DNA of 36,727 nucleotides from a bacterium (GCA_021795235.1 JAJYPP010000031.1:1-36727); one strand, 5' to 3'; positions 22,931 through 30,698 are shown, counted from the first letter of the stretch. The notes: generated by a model from the letters alone, not told the origin. Translations and numbers: made by a program.

Positions 22931-24145
22931 CTACCAGCCGAGGGTCGTGGGAACCCGGCGTCCGCGCCGCGCGTGCCAGAGGTAGGTGCGCTCAAAGAGG
23001 TGCTTCATGAGCAGCCACTGGTGTCCCTGCGACACCCGCGGGATCCGGTTGCGGGGCGGACGCACCGGGTCGACCGACATGTAGACCCCGCGATCGCCCA
23101 TGTCCAGTACGCAGCGGGCAGAGAGTTCGGCGACGGCTCCCTCGTGTCCGTCGATGCGGGCCGCGATGTCCCGCGCCGCTATCGTCGCCATCTGCTCTGT
23201 CATATGGCCGGTCTTGGGGAAGTTGACGGGCACCGCCGTCTCGTCCACCGGAGGGAGCGCAATTGCCACCCCGACGGCGTAGACGCTGTCGAAGCGGGGA
23301 TGACGGTAGTGGGAGTCGACGGGGATGAAGCCCTTGGGGTTGGCCAGACCGGCGCTGCCTGCCACCGCCGGCACGCCCGCTAGTGGCGGGATGATGATGG
23401 AGAGGACCGAGGGCAGGAGATGGGGCCCGGCGAGCGCGACGGCGCTGTCCGTGATCTCGGTCACCGCCGCAGAGGTCCGGTAGGTGATGTCGCGCTCCTC
23501 GAACGCTCCCTCGAGGAGCTGGCGGATCTTGCCCGCTCCTCCCATCCCCATGTGGCCCAGGAACGGCTCGGGGGTCACGAAGCTGATCGGGACCAGGTGA
23601 CGCAGCTTGCGCCGCCGGAGCAGGTGGTCGAGCTCGAAGGCGAGCTCGTAGGCGGGCCCGATGCAACTCGCCCCCGGGGCGGCTCCCACCACCACCGGTC
23701 CGGGCTGTCCCAGCAAGGTCCGGACGGCGGACCGCAATTCCTGCGCTTCCGGGACGGACATGGGGGAGTGCCCCGGCCCGTCCCCGGGACCGAGGCCCGG
23801 CACCGCCTCATTCGCGCTGCGGTGGCCGGTCGCGAGCACCAGAAAATCGTAGGGATGCTCACCCTGCTCAGTGACCACCACGTGGCGTTCGGTCTCGATA
23901 CCGGTGACGATCTCCCTGGCGAAGGTGACGTGCCGGGCGGCCAACGGCTCGGCCAGGTCGAAGGAGATCTGCTCCACCGACCGAGAGCCCATCGCCACCC
24001 AGGTCAGTGAGGGCACGAAGGTGAAACGCGGATCCCGGGCAATCAGGGTGATGGCCAGACGGTCCGGCCCCAGGCGATGCCGCAGCTCATAGGCGGTCGT
24101 GAGGCCGCCGAAGGAGCCGCCGACGATCACCACCCTCACGGCCAC
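22931..24145 (-). CDS. sqr: Sulfide:quinone oxidoreductase-like flavoprotein
   Basis: A 404-residue FAD enzyme with an N-terminal Rossmann motif (VVIVGGSFGGLTTAYEL), LVLATGHRS and a late FAD/quinone region (VNFPKTGHMTEQMA). Two cysteines sit at SQR-like positions: C161 (GASCIGPAYE) and C345 (RCVLDMGD), the pair that carries the sulfur bridge in Acidithiobacillus-type SQR. The third cysteine of that enzyme has no equivalent. The C-terminal region (WLLMKHLFERTYLWHARR) would lie on the membrane. The GTG start has GGAGGAG upstream. The operon with DsrE and ArsR-rhodanese strongly supports sulfide oxidation to persulfide with electrons to quinone. Confidence 0.88.
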   Translation of the reverse strand: MAVRVVIVGGSFGGLTTAYELRHRLGPDRLAITLIARDPRFTFVPSLTWVAMGSRSVEQISFDLAEPLAARHVTFAREIVTGIETERHVVVTEQGEHPYDFLVLATGHRSANEAVPGLGPGDGPGHSPMSVPEAQELRSAVRTLLGQPGPVVVGAAPGASCIGPAYELAFELDHLLRRRKLRHLVPISFVTPEPFLGHMGMGGAGKIRQLLEGAFEERDITYRTSAAVTEITDSAVALAGPHLLPSVLSIIIPPLAGVPAVAGSAGLANPKGFIPVDSHYRHPRFDSVYAVGVAIALPPVDETAVPVNFPKTGHMTEQMATIAARDIAARIDGHEGAVAELSARCVLDMGDRGVYMSVDPVRPPRNRIPRVSQGHQWLLMKHLFERTYLWHARRGRRVPTTLGW

Positions 24146-24209
24146 AGCCGCTCCTCCAGGTGGCGTGGCGAGGCTGATGGCGGTGCGGTGGCGGCCGTGG
24201 CCGGCCTGG

Positions 24210-24563
24210 TCAAAAGCTCACCACCTTGTCAGCCCACAGGGTCCACTCCGACGCCTCCTCAAGCGTCGCTCGTTGCGCCCCTTCGACCAGCCCGTCCTCC
24301 CTCACGGCTCGCGCATCCATGCACGTGCCGCAGCAGCCGACCTGACCGCCGTGATGGATCACCGCCGCCACCATGCGGTCGAGGTGGTAGTACCCATCCG
24401 GGACTTTCTGACCAGCCACCGCGCACCCCACCGCGTCTCCGAAGCAGAACACCCGCACCTCCACGCCGTCGCGCCGGGCCAGCGCTCCCGCGAGGCGCAG
24501 CCCATTCCAGGACCGCTCGGTACCGTAGGGGGGATCGTTGAGGATCACCAGGACGCGGGTCAC
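24210..24563 (-). CDS. DsrE/DsrF-family sulfur-relay protein
   Basis: A 117-residue DsrE-like protein with the fold start RVLVILNDPPYGTERSWNGLRLAGAL and two cysteine sites, GDAVGCAVAGQ and GGQVGCCGTCMDARA. The second (CCGTC) is the usual position of the persulfide-carrying cysteine in this family. The GTG overlaps the stop of the ArsR-rhodanese gene (GTGA), fixing the start and indicating coupled translation. It may accept sulfane sulfur from the rhodanese or SQR. The final oxidation pathway (Dsr, sHdr, SOR) is not in this window. Confidence 0.9.
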   Translation of the reverse strand: MTRVLVILNDPPYGTERSWNGLRLAGALARRDGVEVRVFCFGDAVGCAVAGQKVPDGYYHLDRMVAAVIHHGGQVGCCGTCMDARAVREDGLVEGAQRATLEEASEWTLWADKVVSF

Positions 24564-25261
24564 GCGGCCGCCTCCGAGCCGGTGGCGACGGGCAGCCCCG
24601 CCAGGCGCCACTCCGGGAAGCCATCCTCCAAGCGCCTGGCGACCAGTCCCCTCGTACGGCAGACCGCGACCGCCTGGGGCGCGAGCACGCAGTAGGGTCC
24701 GCGGCAGTAGGCGACGATCTCCACGTTCCGGGGGATGCCAGCCAGACGAGCGTCGAGCTCTTCGAGCGGCACCGAGCGGGCACCCGGAACGTGACCGGCT
24801 TCGTACTCCTCGCGAGGCCGGACATCGAACACCACCACCTCGCCGCTGGCCAGCCGCCCCAGGAGTTCAGCCCGCCGAACAGGCTCGAGATCGTCCACCG
24901 CAACCAGCGAGTCGCGCACCAGGCGGTCGACCTCGGCCAGACGGCGCCGAGCCAGGTTCCGGAAGTCGGAGAAGAAGGCGCAGACGGCCTCCTCCGCCAC
25001 TCGGTAGTAGACCCGCGTCCCCTCGCGGCGGGACTCCACCAGGCCGGCCAGGCGGAGCTCCCGCAACTGGGCCGAGGCGTTCTTAAGGCTCATTCCCGCC
25101 GCCAGGGCGAGAGCGTCGACGCCGCGCTCGCCCTGGCACAGCAGGTCGACCAGCGCCACCCTTCCGGGACTGGCCAGGGCCATGCCCACCCGGGCGAACT
25201 GCTCATACAGGGACCGTTCCAGGTCTGAGGGCCCGACCGACCGAGGGGGTAATGATCGCAC
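24560..25261 (-). CDS. ArsR-type regulator fused to rhodanese domain, persulfide-sensing candidate
   Basis: A 233-residue fusion. Residues about 15-95 form an ArsR winged helix (MSLKNASAQLRELRLAGLVESRREGTRVYYRV) with cysteines C42 (DLLCQGE) and C94 (EAVCAFF), the same places as the sulfane-sulfur-sensing dithiol of BigR/SqrR. Residues about 130-228 form a rhodanese domain (VVFDVRPREEYEAGHVPGARSVPLEEL) with active loop C186-RGPY-C191. The GTG at 25261 is chosen because a TAATCT -10 lies 7 nt upstream; longer frames would put promoter and operator inside the gene. It is first in the operon with DsrE, SQR and PIG-L, so autoregulation by persulfide is likely. Confidence 0.9.
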   Translation of the reverse strand: MRSLPPRSVGPSDLERSLYEQFARVGMALASPGRVALVDLLCQGERGVDALALAAGMSLKNASAQLRELRLAGLVESRREGTRVYYRVAEEAVCAFFSDFRNLARRRLAEVDRLVRDSLVAVDDLEPVRRAELLGRLASGEVVVFDVRPREEYEAGHVPGARSVPLEELDARLAGIPRNVEIVAYCRGPYCVLAPQAVAVCRTRGLVARRLEDGFPEWRLAGLPVATGSEAAA

Positions 25262-25268
25262 GATCGTT
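25251..25268. promoter_or_regulatory. Operator-like inverted repeat at the ArsR-rhodanese start
   Basis: AATGATCG-CA-CGATCGTT has 8-bp arms with one mismatch and overlaps the first codons of the ArsR-rhodanese gene just after its -10. The position suits an ArsR-type repressor site. Confidence 0.55.
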
Positions 25269-25274
25269 AGATTA
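25269..25274 (-). promoter_or_regulatory. -10 element of the sulfide operon, leaderless start
   Basis: TAATCT on the minus strand ends 7 nt before GTG 25261, the same spacing seen before other regulator genes here. Confidence 0.5.
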
Positions 25275-25337
25275 GCAGACACGGTGGCGCCTGCAGCGAC
25301 CGGGGCCGGCGCGGTGCGCTGCTCTCGGGCCGGGCCG

Positions 25338-26366
25338 TCAGCGTCGGGAGCTTTCCGGAAGGGGGGCTCCGAGCTCTTGGGCGAAGGCCAGGAAGTCACG
25401 GTTGCCCGGCTGCTGCTGGACCATCTCGGTTGCCATTCGGCGCGCCGTGGGCAGATCCCCTCTGCGTTGGGCGAGCCGAGCCGCGACGAAGGTCACCTCC
25501 GGTCCCCGCAGCGCGGCGTGGCCGACCAGCCGGTCCAGGCGATCCTCACCGTCCCCGCCGAATAGATGCTCCAGGAGCATGGAGTGCCACTCGCCGAGGT
25601 TCCGGGCGCGCTCTTGGAGATCGAAATCGCGCCGCCAGCCGTCATGCCGTTGTCTGGGGGCAGCGCTGGCCAAGGCGTCGAGGGCTTCCAGGTACCGATC
25701 GGCGAAGGTGAGCCAGGCATCCCTGGTGGGCAAGAGGGGCTTGAGCACCTGGGCCAGGGTCCTCTCCTTCTCGGCGACCGCCCCGAACCCGGTGCGGGTC
25801 CAGCCGAACTCCGACTCCCATCGCACCAGCTGGCGAGAGGAGCGACGCGCGAAGGAGTCGAAGTCCATTTGGGACCGCAGCTTCGACCACAGGACCTCCA
25901 CCTCATCGGAAATCACGATGCGAGCGGCTTCGATGGGATCCTCCGAACGGAAGTAGTAGGTGCCCTTGGTGTCGTGGGCGAGGTCCACCAACAGCTCCAT
26001 TGCCCGTGCCCCCGGGGTGGGGTCGGGATCTGCCAGCGCAACCTCGCAGTCCTTGATAAGGCGCCGGAAGGTGAAGCGCCAGCGGGTGCGCTCGCTCGGC
26101 TTGACCCGGCGGTCGCCACCCATGTAGGCACCGGAGCGGGCCAGGGTAACGAACTCACCGACCTCGTCGAGCGTCTCCTGCGGATCTGGGGCGCTCTCCA
26201 GAGCGGCTCGCGACCTCCTCGCCTGCTCTGGGTCGAGCTGGGACTCGATGCGCTGGCGCACGTCTTTGGTGCCCCGCCAGTAGAGGTTCCAGAGGACCAT
26301 GCCCACCTGGTCCCGGTCGAGGGGAGCCAGTTTGGCGAAGAATTGCTTGCGGTCCAGGCGCTCCAT
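25338..26366 (-). CDS. Hypothetical all-helical protein
   Basis: A protein of about 342 residues, rich in charged helices and without membrane segments or signal peptide. Recognisable stretches are RDQVGMVLWNLYWRGTKDVRQRIESQL, SERTRWRFTFRRLIKDCEVAL and a C-terminal TPR-like part (RLAQRRGDLPTARRMATEMVQQQPGNRDFLAFAQELG). No catalytic motif is seen and I do not recognise the family. ATG 26366 or ATG 26387 are both possible; the longer frame upstream has junk composition. It is 75 nt upstream of the ArsR-rhodanese promoter on the same strand but probably has its own promoter. Confidence 0.65.
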   Translation of the reverse strand: MERLDRKQFFAKLAPLDRDQVGMVLWNLYWRGTKDVRQRIESQLDPEQARRSRAALESAPDPQETLDEVGEFVTLARSGAYMGGDRRVKPSERTRWRFTFRRLIKDCEVALADPDPTPGARAMELLVDLAHDTKGTYYFRSEDPIEAARIVISDEVEVLWSKLRSQMDFDSFARRSSRQLVRWESEFGWTRTGFGAVAEKERTLAQVLKPLLPTRDAWLTFADRYLEALDALASAAPRQRHDGWRRDFDLQERARNLGEWHSMLLEHLFGGDGEDRLDRLVGHAALRGPEVTFVAARLAQRRGDLPTARRMATEMVQQQPGNRDFLAFAQELGAPLPESSRR

Positions 26367-26588
26367 ATGCAAGGCATTCTCGCGCATTGAGGTGGGGGAC
26401 CGCGCCGTCCGCGAACGACAGGACCCACTTCGGCCAGCGCTTGCGCAGGTTGAACGTCGCCTGCGGTTCTGGTTCGAGCAGATGCTGGCACCTGCTTGCC
26501 GTGGGCAGGCCACGAGCACTCCGCGCCCCCAGACATCGGAGCGGATCCGACTGGGCTGGCCGCCGACGGAGGCTGGCGCTCCCCCAGG

Positions 26589-26993
26589 TCAGCTGGCGCG
26601 AATCAGCTCGACCACCGGGATCGAACGACTGGTCTTCTCCTGGTACTCGCCAAAGCCGGGGTAACGCGACGCCTGCTCCTGGTAGATCCGATCCCGCTCC
26701 GGCCCCTGGACGGGCCGGGCGGTCCCCGGGTAGGTCTCGGTGCCGACCTCGACTGTGACAGCGGGATTGGCAATCAGATTGTGGTACCAGTCGGGGTTGG
26801 TGTCCGCGCCCGCTTTGGAAGCGAAGACGAAGCGCCGGTCTCCCAGGTCGAGGTACATCATCGGGTGAATTCGCTCCTGGCCGCTGCGCGCGCCGGTGGT
26901 GTGCAGCAGCAGGAGGGGGGCACCCGCGAAGTTCCCCCCCACCCGGCCCTGGTTGGTTCTGAACTCGGTGATGATCGCGGCGTTGTGGTCCAT
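26589..26993 (-). CDS. Deazaflavin (F420)-dependent nitroreductase-family protein (Ddn-like)
   Basis: A 134-residue protein with the family core GRVGGNFAGAPLLLLHTTGARSGQERIHPMMYLDLGDRRFVFASKAGADTNPDWYHNL, then NPAVTVEVGTETYPGTARPV and an FGEYQEKT tail. This is the split-barrel flavin/deazaflavin-binding family (DUF385) of Mycobacterium Ddn. Members use F420H2 or protect against quinone stress, and some lack known activity. ATG 26993 begins at the normal family N-terminus (MDHNAAIITEFRTNQGRVGG). Its presence implies, but does not prove, F420 production by the host. No neighbour shares an operon with it. Confidence 0.88.
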   Translation of the reverse strand: MDHNAAIITEFRTNQGRVGGNFAGAPLLLLHTTGARSGQERIHPMMYLDLGDRRFVFASKAGADTNPDWYHNLIANPAVTVEVGTETYPGTARPVQGPERDRIYQEQASRYPGFGEYQEKTSRSIPVVELIRAS

Positions 26994-27531
26994 GGCCCAG
27001 TGCTCGCCTCCGCAATTGGATCTGCTGATGGGAAAGTAACATGTTGCCGGAGCGGGCCTGCCGCCAGCACCCGAGGCGTGGGTGGGCCCCGCAGTGGATT
27101 GGCGCGAGGGGCTGCATGGCCAGCGCTGGATCATCCGGCCCTGGCCGCACGCAGTTCCCTCGACGCCAGCATCGAAGCGGCGGAGCAGGAGCTCTGGCCG
27201 GGAGCGCCAGGTGGTGGCGCGGCCCCTGCGGAGAGGCCGGGTGGTGGAGCGGGAGCAGCCGGCGACCAGCAGTGAGACGTCGGCCCCGAAGCGACCCGGG
27301 CCGGGAGTCCGGCGCCTCAAGAGCGCACCATCGCAGCGGTCAGCCCCGTCAGCCCCGAACCCAGTCGCCGTCCGGCTCGGGCCACCCAGGTCAGCCCCAG
27401 CCACAGGCAGCCAGATCTTCGCCCACTCTGCTCTCAGCTTCGCTCGCCCCACGTCCCGCCCGGTCCGTGCGCGTGCTGCCTTGACCTGTTGGCAGCGCAG
27501 CGGGCGGGAGGTGGGGAGCCGGTCGCCATAG
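26994..27531. other. Gene-free interval
   Basis: Open frames on both strands here have Arg/Pro/Ser-rich, low-information translations and no ribosome-binding site. I see no RNA gene. A decayed gene cannot be excluded. Confidence 0.4.
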
Positions 27532-27555
27532 TTCGTTGGTTGCGCAACCAACGAA
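27532..27555. promoter_or_regulatory. Perfect 24-bp palindromic operator of ArsR-Grx-GroES operon
   Basis: The half-site TTCGTTGGTTGC is followed immediately by its exact reverse complement. It ends 8 nt before the TACACT -10 and covers the expected -35, the classical position for repression by the ArsR protein encoded next. Confidence 0.8.
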
Positions 27556-27562
27556 GTTAGGC

Positions 27563-27568
27563 TACACT
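27563..27568 (+). promoter_or_regulatory. -10 element of the ArsR-Grx-GroES operon, leaderless start
   Basis: TACACT ends 6 nt before GTG 27575. Together with the overlapping palindrome it indicates an autoregulated leaderless transcript. Confidence 0.6.
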
Positions 27569-27574
27569 CAGGAT

Positions 27575-27955
27575 GTGCAGGATTCAGCGATCAGGACCCG
27601 GCCAGATCTCAGCGCCGATGGCCAGGCGGCCTACCGTCGGCACGCCGAAATCTGCAAGGTGCTCACCGACCCCAAGCGGCTGATGCTCCTCGACGCCCTG
27701 CGGGAGCAGGAGCTTTCGGTGGGCCAGCTGGCCGAGCTGCTGGGGATCACCCTGGCCAATGCCAGCCAGCATCTCTCGGTGCTCCGCTCGGCCCTCTTGG
27801 TCAGCAGCCGCCGGCACGGGACGACCGTGCTCTACCGGCTGACCGAGCCTCGCATAACCGATGCCTGCGACATCATCGAAGCCATTGTGGGGAGCCGCGG
27901 GCCAATCTTGGTTGGCCCCATGGTGGGCTCAGCGACCACCCCAGGAGGTTCATGA
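27575..27955 (+). CDS. ArsR-family transcriptional repressor
   Basis: A 126-residue winged-helix protein (VLTDPKRLMLLDALREQELSVGQLAELLGITLANASQHLSVLRSALLVSSRRHGTTVLYRL). It has only two cysteines, C27 (AEICKVL) and C98 (TDACDII), in the first and last helices of the domain, positions that could pair as a redox or persulfide switch. The arsenic-type CxC motif is missing. GTG 27575 is preferred from the leaderless -10 spacing; the in-frame ATG/GTG at 27536 lies inside the operator palindrome. It is followed after one base by a glutaredoxin gene, so thiol stress is the likely signal. Confidence 0.9.
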   Translation: MQDSAIRTRPDLSADGQAAYRRHAEICKVLTDPKRLMLLDALREQELSVGQLAELLGITLANASQHLSVLRSALLVSSRRHGTTVLYRLTEPRITDACDIIEAIVGSRGPILVGPMVGSATTPGGS

Positions 27956-27956
27956 G

Positions 27957-28214
27957 ATGCCCCAGACCTCAACCCGCTCCCACCGGGTCCTCGTCTTCAC
28001 CACCCCAACCTGCCCCTGGTGCAGCCGGGCCAAGCAGTACCTGCGCCAGCAGAAGGTCCCCTACCGGGAGGTTGACGTCTCCCGCGATGCCGCGGCGGCC
28101 CGGGACCTGGTGCGCCGGACCGGGCAGATGGGGGTCCCGGTGGTGGAGATCGACGGAAGGCCGGTGGTGGGCTTCGACCAGCGGACCATCGACCGGCTCT
28201 TGGGTCTGAACTGA
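27957..28214 (+). CDS. Glutaredoxin-like protein (CPWC)
   Basis: An 85-residue single-domain glutaredoxin: VLVFTTPTCPWCSRAKQYL active site with a full CxxC, cis-Pro loop GVPVVEIDGRPVVGFD, and the C-terminal helix RTIDRLLGLN. It resembles NrdH/mycoredoxin-type proteins that reduce disulfides or mixed disulfides with low-molecular-weight thiols. AGGAGG precedes the ATG, which is one base after the ArsR stop. It forms an operon with ArsR and GroES, suggesting a thiol-repair plus chaperone response. Confidence 0.93.
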   Translation: MPQTSTRSHRVLVFTTPTCPWCSRAKQYLRQQKVPYREVDVSRDAAAARDLVRRTGQMGVPVVEIDGRPVVGFDQRTIDRLLGLN

Positions 28215-28270
28215 GCGATGTGGCCGAGGGGCCAGCTGAAGAGAGAGGAGTGATCTCCGAAGGAGGCGCG

Positions 28271-28570
28271 ATGACTGAAGAGCCAGAGGTTGCACCGTTG
28301 GGAAGCCGGGTGCTGTTGCGACTTGTGGAGGAGGAGAGCGTGACCGCCAGCGGGCTGGTCCTGCCCGACACCGCCAAGGAGAAGCCCCAGCGCGGCGAGG
28401 TGGTGGCGGTGGGGGACGACGAGGAGGCGATCAAGGTCCATCCGGGAGATCTGGTCCTCTTTCCCAAGTACTCAGGGACCGAAATCAAGCTGGACGGTCG
28501 CGACCACCTGATCCTGGAGTCCGGAGACCTGCTCGCAGTGCTTCGTCCGCGCAGCGGGCGCGCCGCCTGA
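28271..28570 (+). CDS. groES: GroES-type co-chaperonin
   Basis: A 99-residue Cpn10: LGSRVLLRLVEEESVTASGLVLPDTAKEKPQRGEVVAVG (mobile loop with the hydrophobic GLVLP tripeptide), VHPGDLVLFPKYSGTEIKLDGRDHLIL and DLLAVL. The length is normal and no motif is missing. AGGAGG sits four bases before the ATG. No groEL follows: the next 250 bases (28571-28819) hold no gene and the next ORF is on the other strand. A GroES paralogue in a thiol-regulated operon would have to work with a GroEL encoded elsewhere. Confidence 0.93.
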   Translation: MTEEPEVAPLGSRVLLRLVEEESVTASGLVLPDTAKEKPQRGEVVAVGDDEEAIKVHPGDLVLFPKYSGTEIKLDGRDHLILESGDLLAVLRPRSGRAA

Positions 28571-28819
28571 ACCGAGGGGGCTGTGGGCTTCCCAGCCCGA
28601 CCTCCAATCCGCCAGGCAGGACGGGTGCTGGAATCGATGAGGAGCCAGGCGCCGGGGCGCTTCCGATGGAACCCGGGACGCAGGCGGGCTCGCGGGACTC
28701 ATCGCCGACCCCATCCTGGCCCTGCGCCAAGTGCCTGCCTCGCGGTCAGACCAGGCTGGGGGCTCGGCCGCGTCGGCGCCGACGGCAGCCTGGAGTTGCC
28801 CGTCCTAAGCCCTCGTGCC

Positions 28820-29692
28820 TCACAACCTCATGCGGGAGCCCAAGGCGCGAGCGATGCGGGCCAGGGCCTTCTTGCGCCCGGGGTCGCTCGGGTCGAGCAG
28901 GTCTGCGGCGACCACGGTTATCGGGGTGCGCCGGCCACGCCAGCCGAGGATGTCATTGAACAGCTCCGGGTCTTTTCGCAAGCGCACCAGCTCAGCCACC
29001 ATCTGTTCCGCTCGGCTCCGCTCCTCCGCAGCATGCACGTTGACGATCACCAGGCCCGCGTGCTCGATTCCCCGGACCCCCTCCCGCACTGCCCACTTCG
29101 TGCGAGGCGCGGAGGTTGGCTTGGCCCGGACCTGCTCGAGGTTGACGAGGAAGGCTGCTCTCATCTTCTCCATCTGCGCGGGGTTCCGACTCAGAACGCC
29201 ATCGATGGGGAGGCCCAGGGTCTCCTCCACCCACTGAGCCATGCCGTCAGGTTGTTGCAGAAGCGAGACCCAGCGATCCAACTGTCTCCGGTCGGCGGCC
29301 GCGGCGTCATCGGCACGCCGGACGAAGAGCGACTGGCCACGCTGGGGCGCCGGTGCCACAAAGACCTCGAGGTCGCAGGTGCCGACCGGATTGTCGCCCT
29401 CGAGGATGACAGCGTCGGAGAAGTTGCTCATCAGCTCCGAGTCGAAGAAGTCCTCGAGCGCCCCGGGACCGGGCCTGAAGGAGAAGCGCGCCACGTCAGT
29501 CGCCCCGGCTTCCCGGTAGCGCTTCAGCTCATGATCTCGCGGCGGGGATGACTCGTGGCGGCGACGGCCTGGGGCACCGACGCATCGGGCCACCAGCACG
29601 AGCTCATGGGAGCGAAGCAGCACTGCCTCGACCAGCGTGGTCTTGCCAGCCTGGCGGCAGCCGCCCACGTGGATGAAGGGGCGCTCGATCAC
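28820..29692 (-). CDS. P-loop NTPase, unknown role
   Basis: A 290-residue protein that begins with a Walker A motif, GGCRQAGKTTLVEAVL (about residues 8-23). Later parts include SDAVILEGDNPVGTCDLEVFVAPAP and a long helical C-terminal half ending ITVVAADLLDPSDPGRKKALARI. The early layout resembles MobB/SIMIBI-type GTPases, but no guanine-specificity motif is obvious, so nucleotide preference is open. The GTG at 29692 overlaps the stop of the broken gene upstream (GTGA), so the two were once translated together. Loss of the upstream gene could have left this gene dependent on a promoter inside the inserted element. Confidence 0.75.
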   Translation of the reverse strand: MIERPFIHVGGCRQAGKTTLVEAVLLRSHELVLVARCVGAPGRRRHESSPPRDHELKRYREAGATDVARFSFRPGPGALEDFFDSELMSNFSDAVILEGDNPVGTCDLEVFVAPAPQRGQSLFVRRADDAAAADRRQLDRWVSLLQQPDGMAQWVEETLGLPIDGVLSRNPAQMEKMRAAFLVNLEQVRAKPTSAPRTKWAVREGVRGIEHAGLVIVNVHAAEERSRAEQMVAELVRLRKDPELFNDILGWRGRRTPITVVAADLLDPSDPGRKKALARIARALGSRMRL

Positions 29693-29935
29693 CGGTCCAG
29701 CTCCCGGGCCAGGACGGACCTCAGCCAACTGCCCGCTGCCTCTTGGGCAAAGAGCGATCGGACCGATTCCCGCAACTCTGCCACTGTCCCTCTGCGGTCG
29801 GCGGCGGCGAGGGCGGTGGAGTATGCCGCCAGGGCGTCGTCGGCGGTGACCTCCCATCCGTGGCCCCGGGCCAGCCAGGTGAGTGCGAGCACGGCCGCCT
29901 CCTCGGCCGCCTCGGGACTCTCAGCGAGCCACTGC
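29689..29935 (-). pseudogene. C-terminal fragment of interrupted conserved hypothetical gene
   Basis: The frame encodes RQWLAESPEAAEEAAVL, ALTWLARGHGWEVTADDALAAY and ends ARELDR. This looks like the natural C-terminus of the family whose N-terminal part lies at 30450-31417: joining the two after removal of the insert gives a continuous helical protein (...TRAA-RQWLAESPE...). The frame continues upstream through the inserted sequence to 30159 (ATG 30045 internal), but that part has junk composition. Its stop overlaps the NTPase start. Confidence 0.6.
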
Positions 29936-30449
29936 CTAAGCACCTGGCCATAAGTCTTGTCCTTGGGCAAGACGCTGGTCAGGTCCGGCACGCACCACCG
30001 ATGCGCCGGCGTGGTCCCCTCGGGCGAGTGCCGTTGGGAGCTCATCCGGAGTGGTCGGCGGTGCAGACCCGGCACTTTGCCGAGCAGCCCGGCGCCATCT
30101 GGCACTGGCCTGTACCCTCCCGTCGCGACGTCTGCGGAGACGTTCTGGCGGAGCAGCACTTGACTCGGCCAGGGCTACTTGAAGCCCTGGGATCTGGGCC
30201 AGGACGAGCCTGGCAGCTTCTGAGCCCCAGGCAGCGCCCGGGAAATGCGAAGCAGTAAGACGATGGCATCCATCACCGCAGTGAGTTGGTGACGATGGCG
30301 GCGCTGGGCACATGCATTCAGTATAGCCGAAACGGAACAGATGTGTGCGGTGGATATCCGTGTGGCACCACGCTTGGGCAGGGCACGGCCACCTCGCAGT
30401 GAGCGTTGCCCCCCAGCCAAGCTGACAAAACTATTGGCCACCTGCTTAG
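29936..30449. mobile_element. 514-bp insert with 26-bp imperfect terminal inverted repeats (MITE-like)
   Basis: The left end (29936-29961) and the reverse complement of the right end (30449-30424) share 21 of 26 bases, beginning CTAAGCA, then TGGCCA, then AGT, then TTGTC. The element splits a conserved gene exactly at this place. No transposase is encoded. Short flanking similarity (TAAGCAG versus TAGGCAG on the coding strand) could be a diverged target duplication, in which case the true ends lie slightly further in. This is inference from one copy. Confidence 0.55.
30320..30325 (-). promoter_or_regulatory. Possible outward promoter inside the insert
   Basis: TATACT on the minus strand ends 6 nt before an ATG (30313) and points toward the NTPase gene. 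The ORF from this ATG has junk composition, so the element may simply drive downstream genes. Confidence 0.25.
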
Positions 30450-30698
30450 CCGCCCGGGTGAGGGTGCGCGGCTCGCAGGGAGACCTTCGGGCCAGGGCGA
30501 GTGCCTCGGCCGGCAGGCCCGCCTCCTTGGCGGCGGCGAACCACTTGCCTCCTCACCTGGTGTCTGCTCGACAAGGTCGGCCAGCACCTGCTGCGGAGAC
30601 TTCTCCGGGTACTTCCTGGCCACCACCCGAAAGGTGGCGACATAGGTGGAGCTTCGGTGGGTCCGAAGGCCGTAGCGGTGGTAGGCCTCCTCGGTCAC
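30450..30698 (-). pseudogene. Middle fragment of interrupted gene, internal frameshift
   Basis: From GTG 30698 the frame reads TEEAYHRYGLRTHRSSTYVATF... LADLVEQTPGEE and then turns to junk near 30548. One base shift restores KWFAAAKEAGLPAEA... RSPCEPRTLTRAA, which then runs into the inserted element. The expected joint is GEEGKWFAAAK, as if one G were missing from a GAGGAGG run. The family looks like a conserved bacterial helical-repeat hypothetical protein; I do not trust a DUF number from memory. Confidence 0.6.

Noticed and set aside
26994..27551. Upstream extension of the Ddn-like ORF to 320 residues
   Set aside because: The added part is Arg/Gly/Pro-rich junk, begins inside the ArsR operator palindrome, and the family N-terminus matches ATG 26993.
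29936..30313. 125-residue ORF starting at the ATG after TATACT inside the insert
   Set aside because: The promoter-like spacing is attractive, but the translation is Arg/Ala/Ser-rich and frame-shadow-like, so only the possible promoter is kept.
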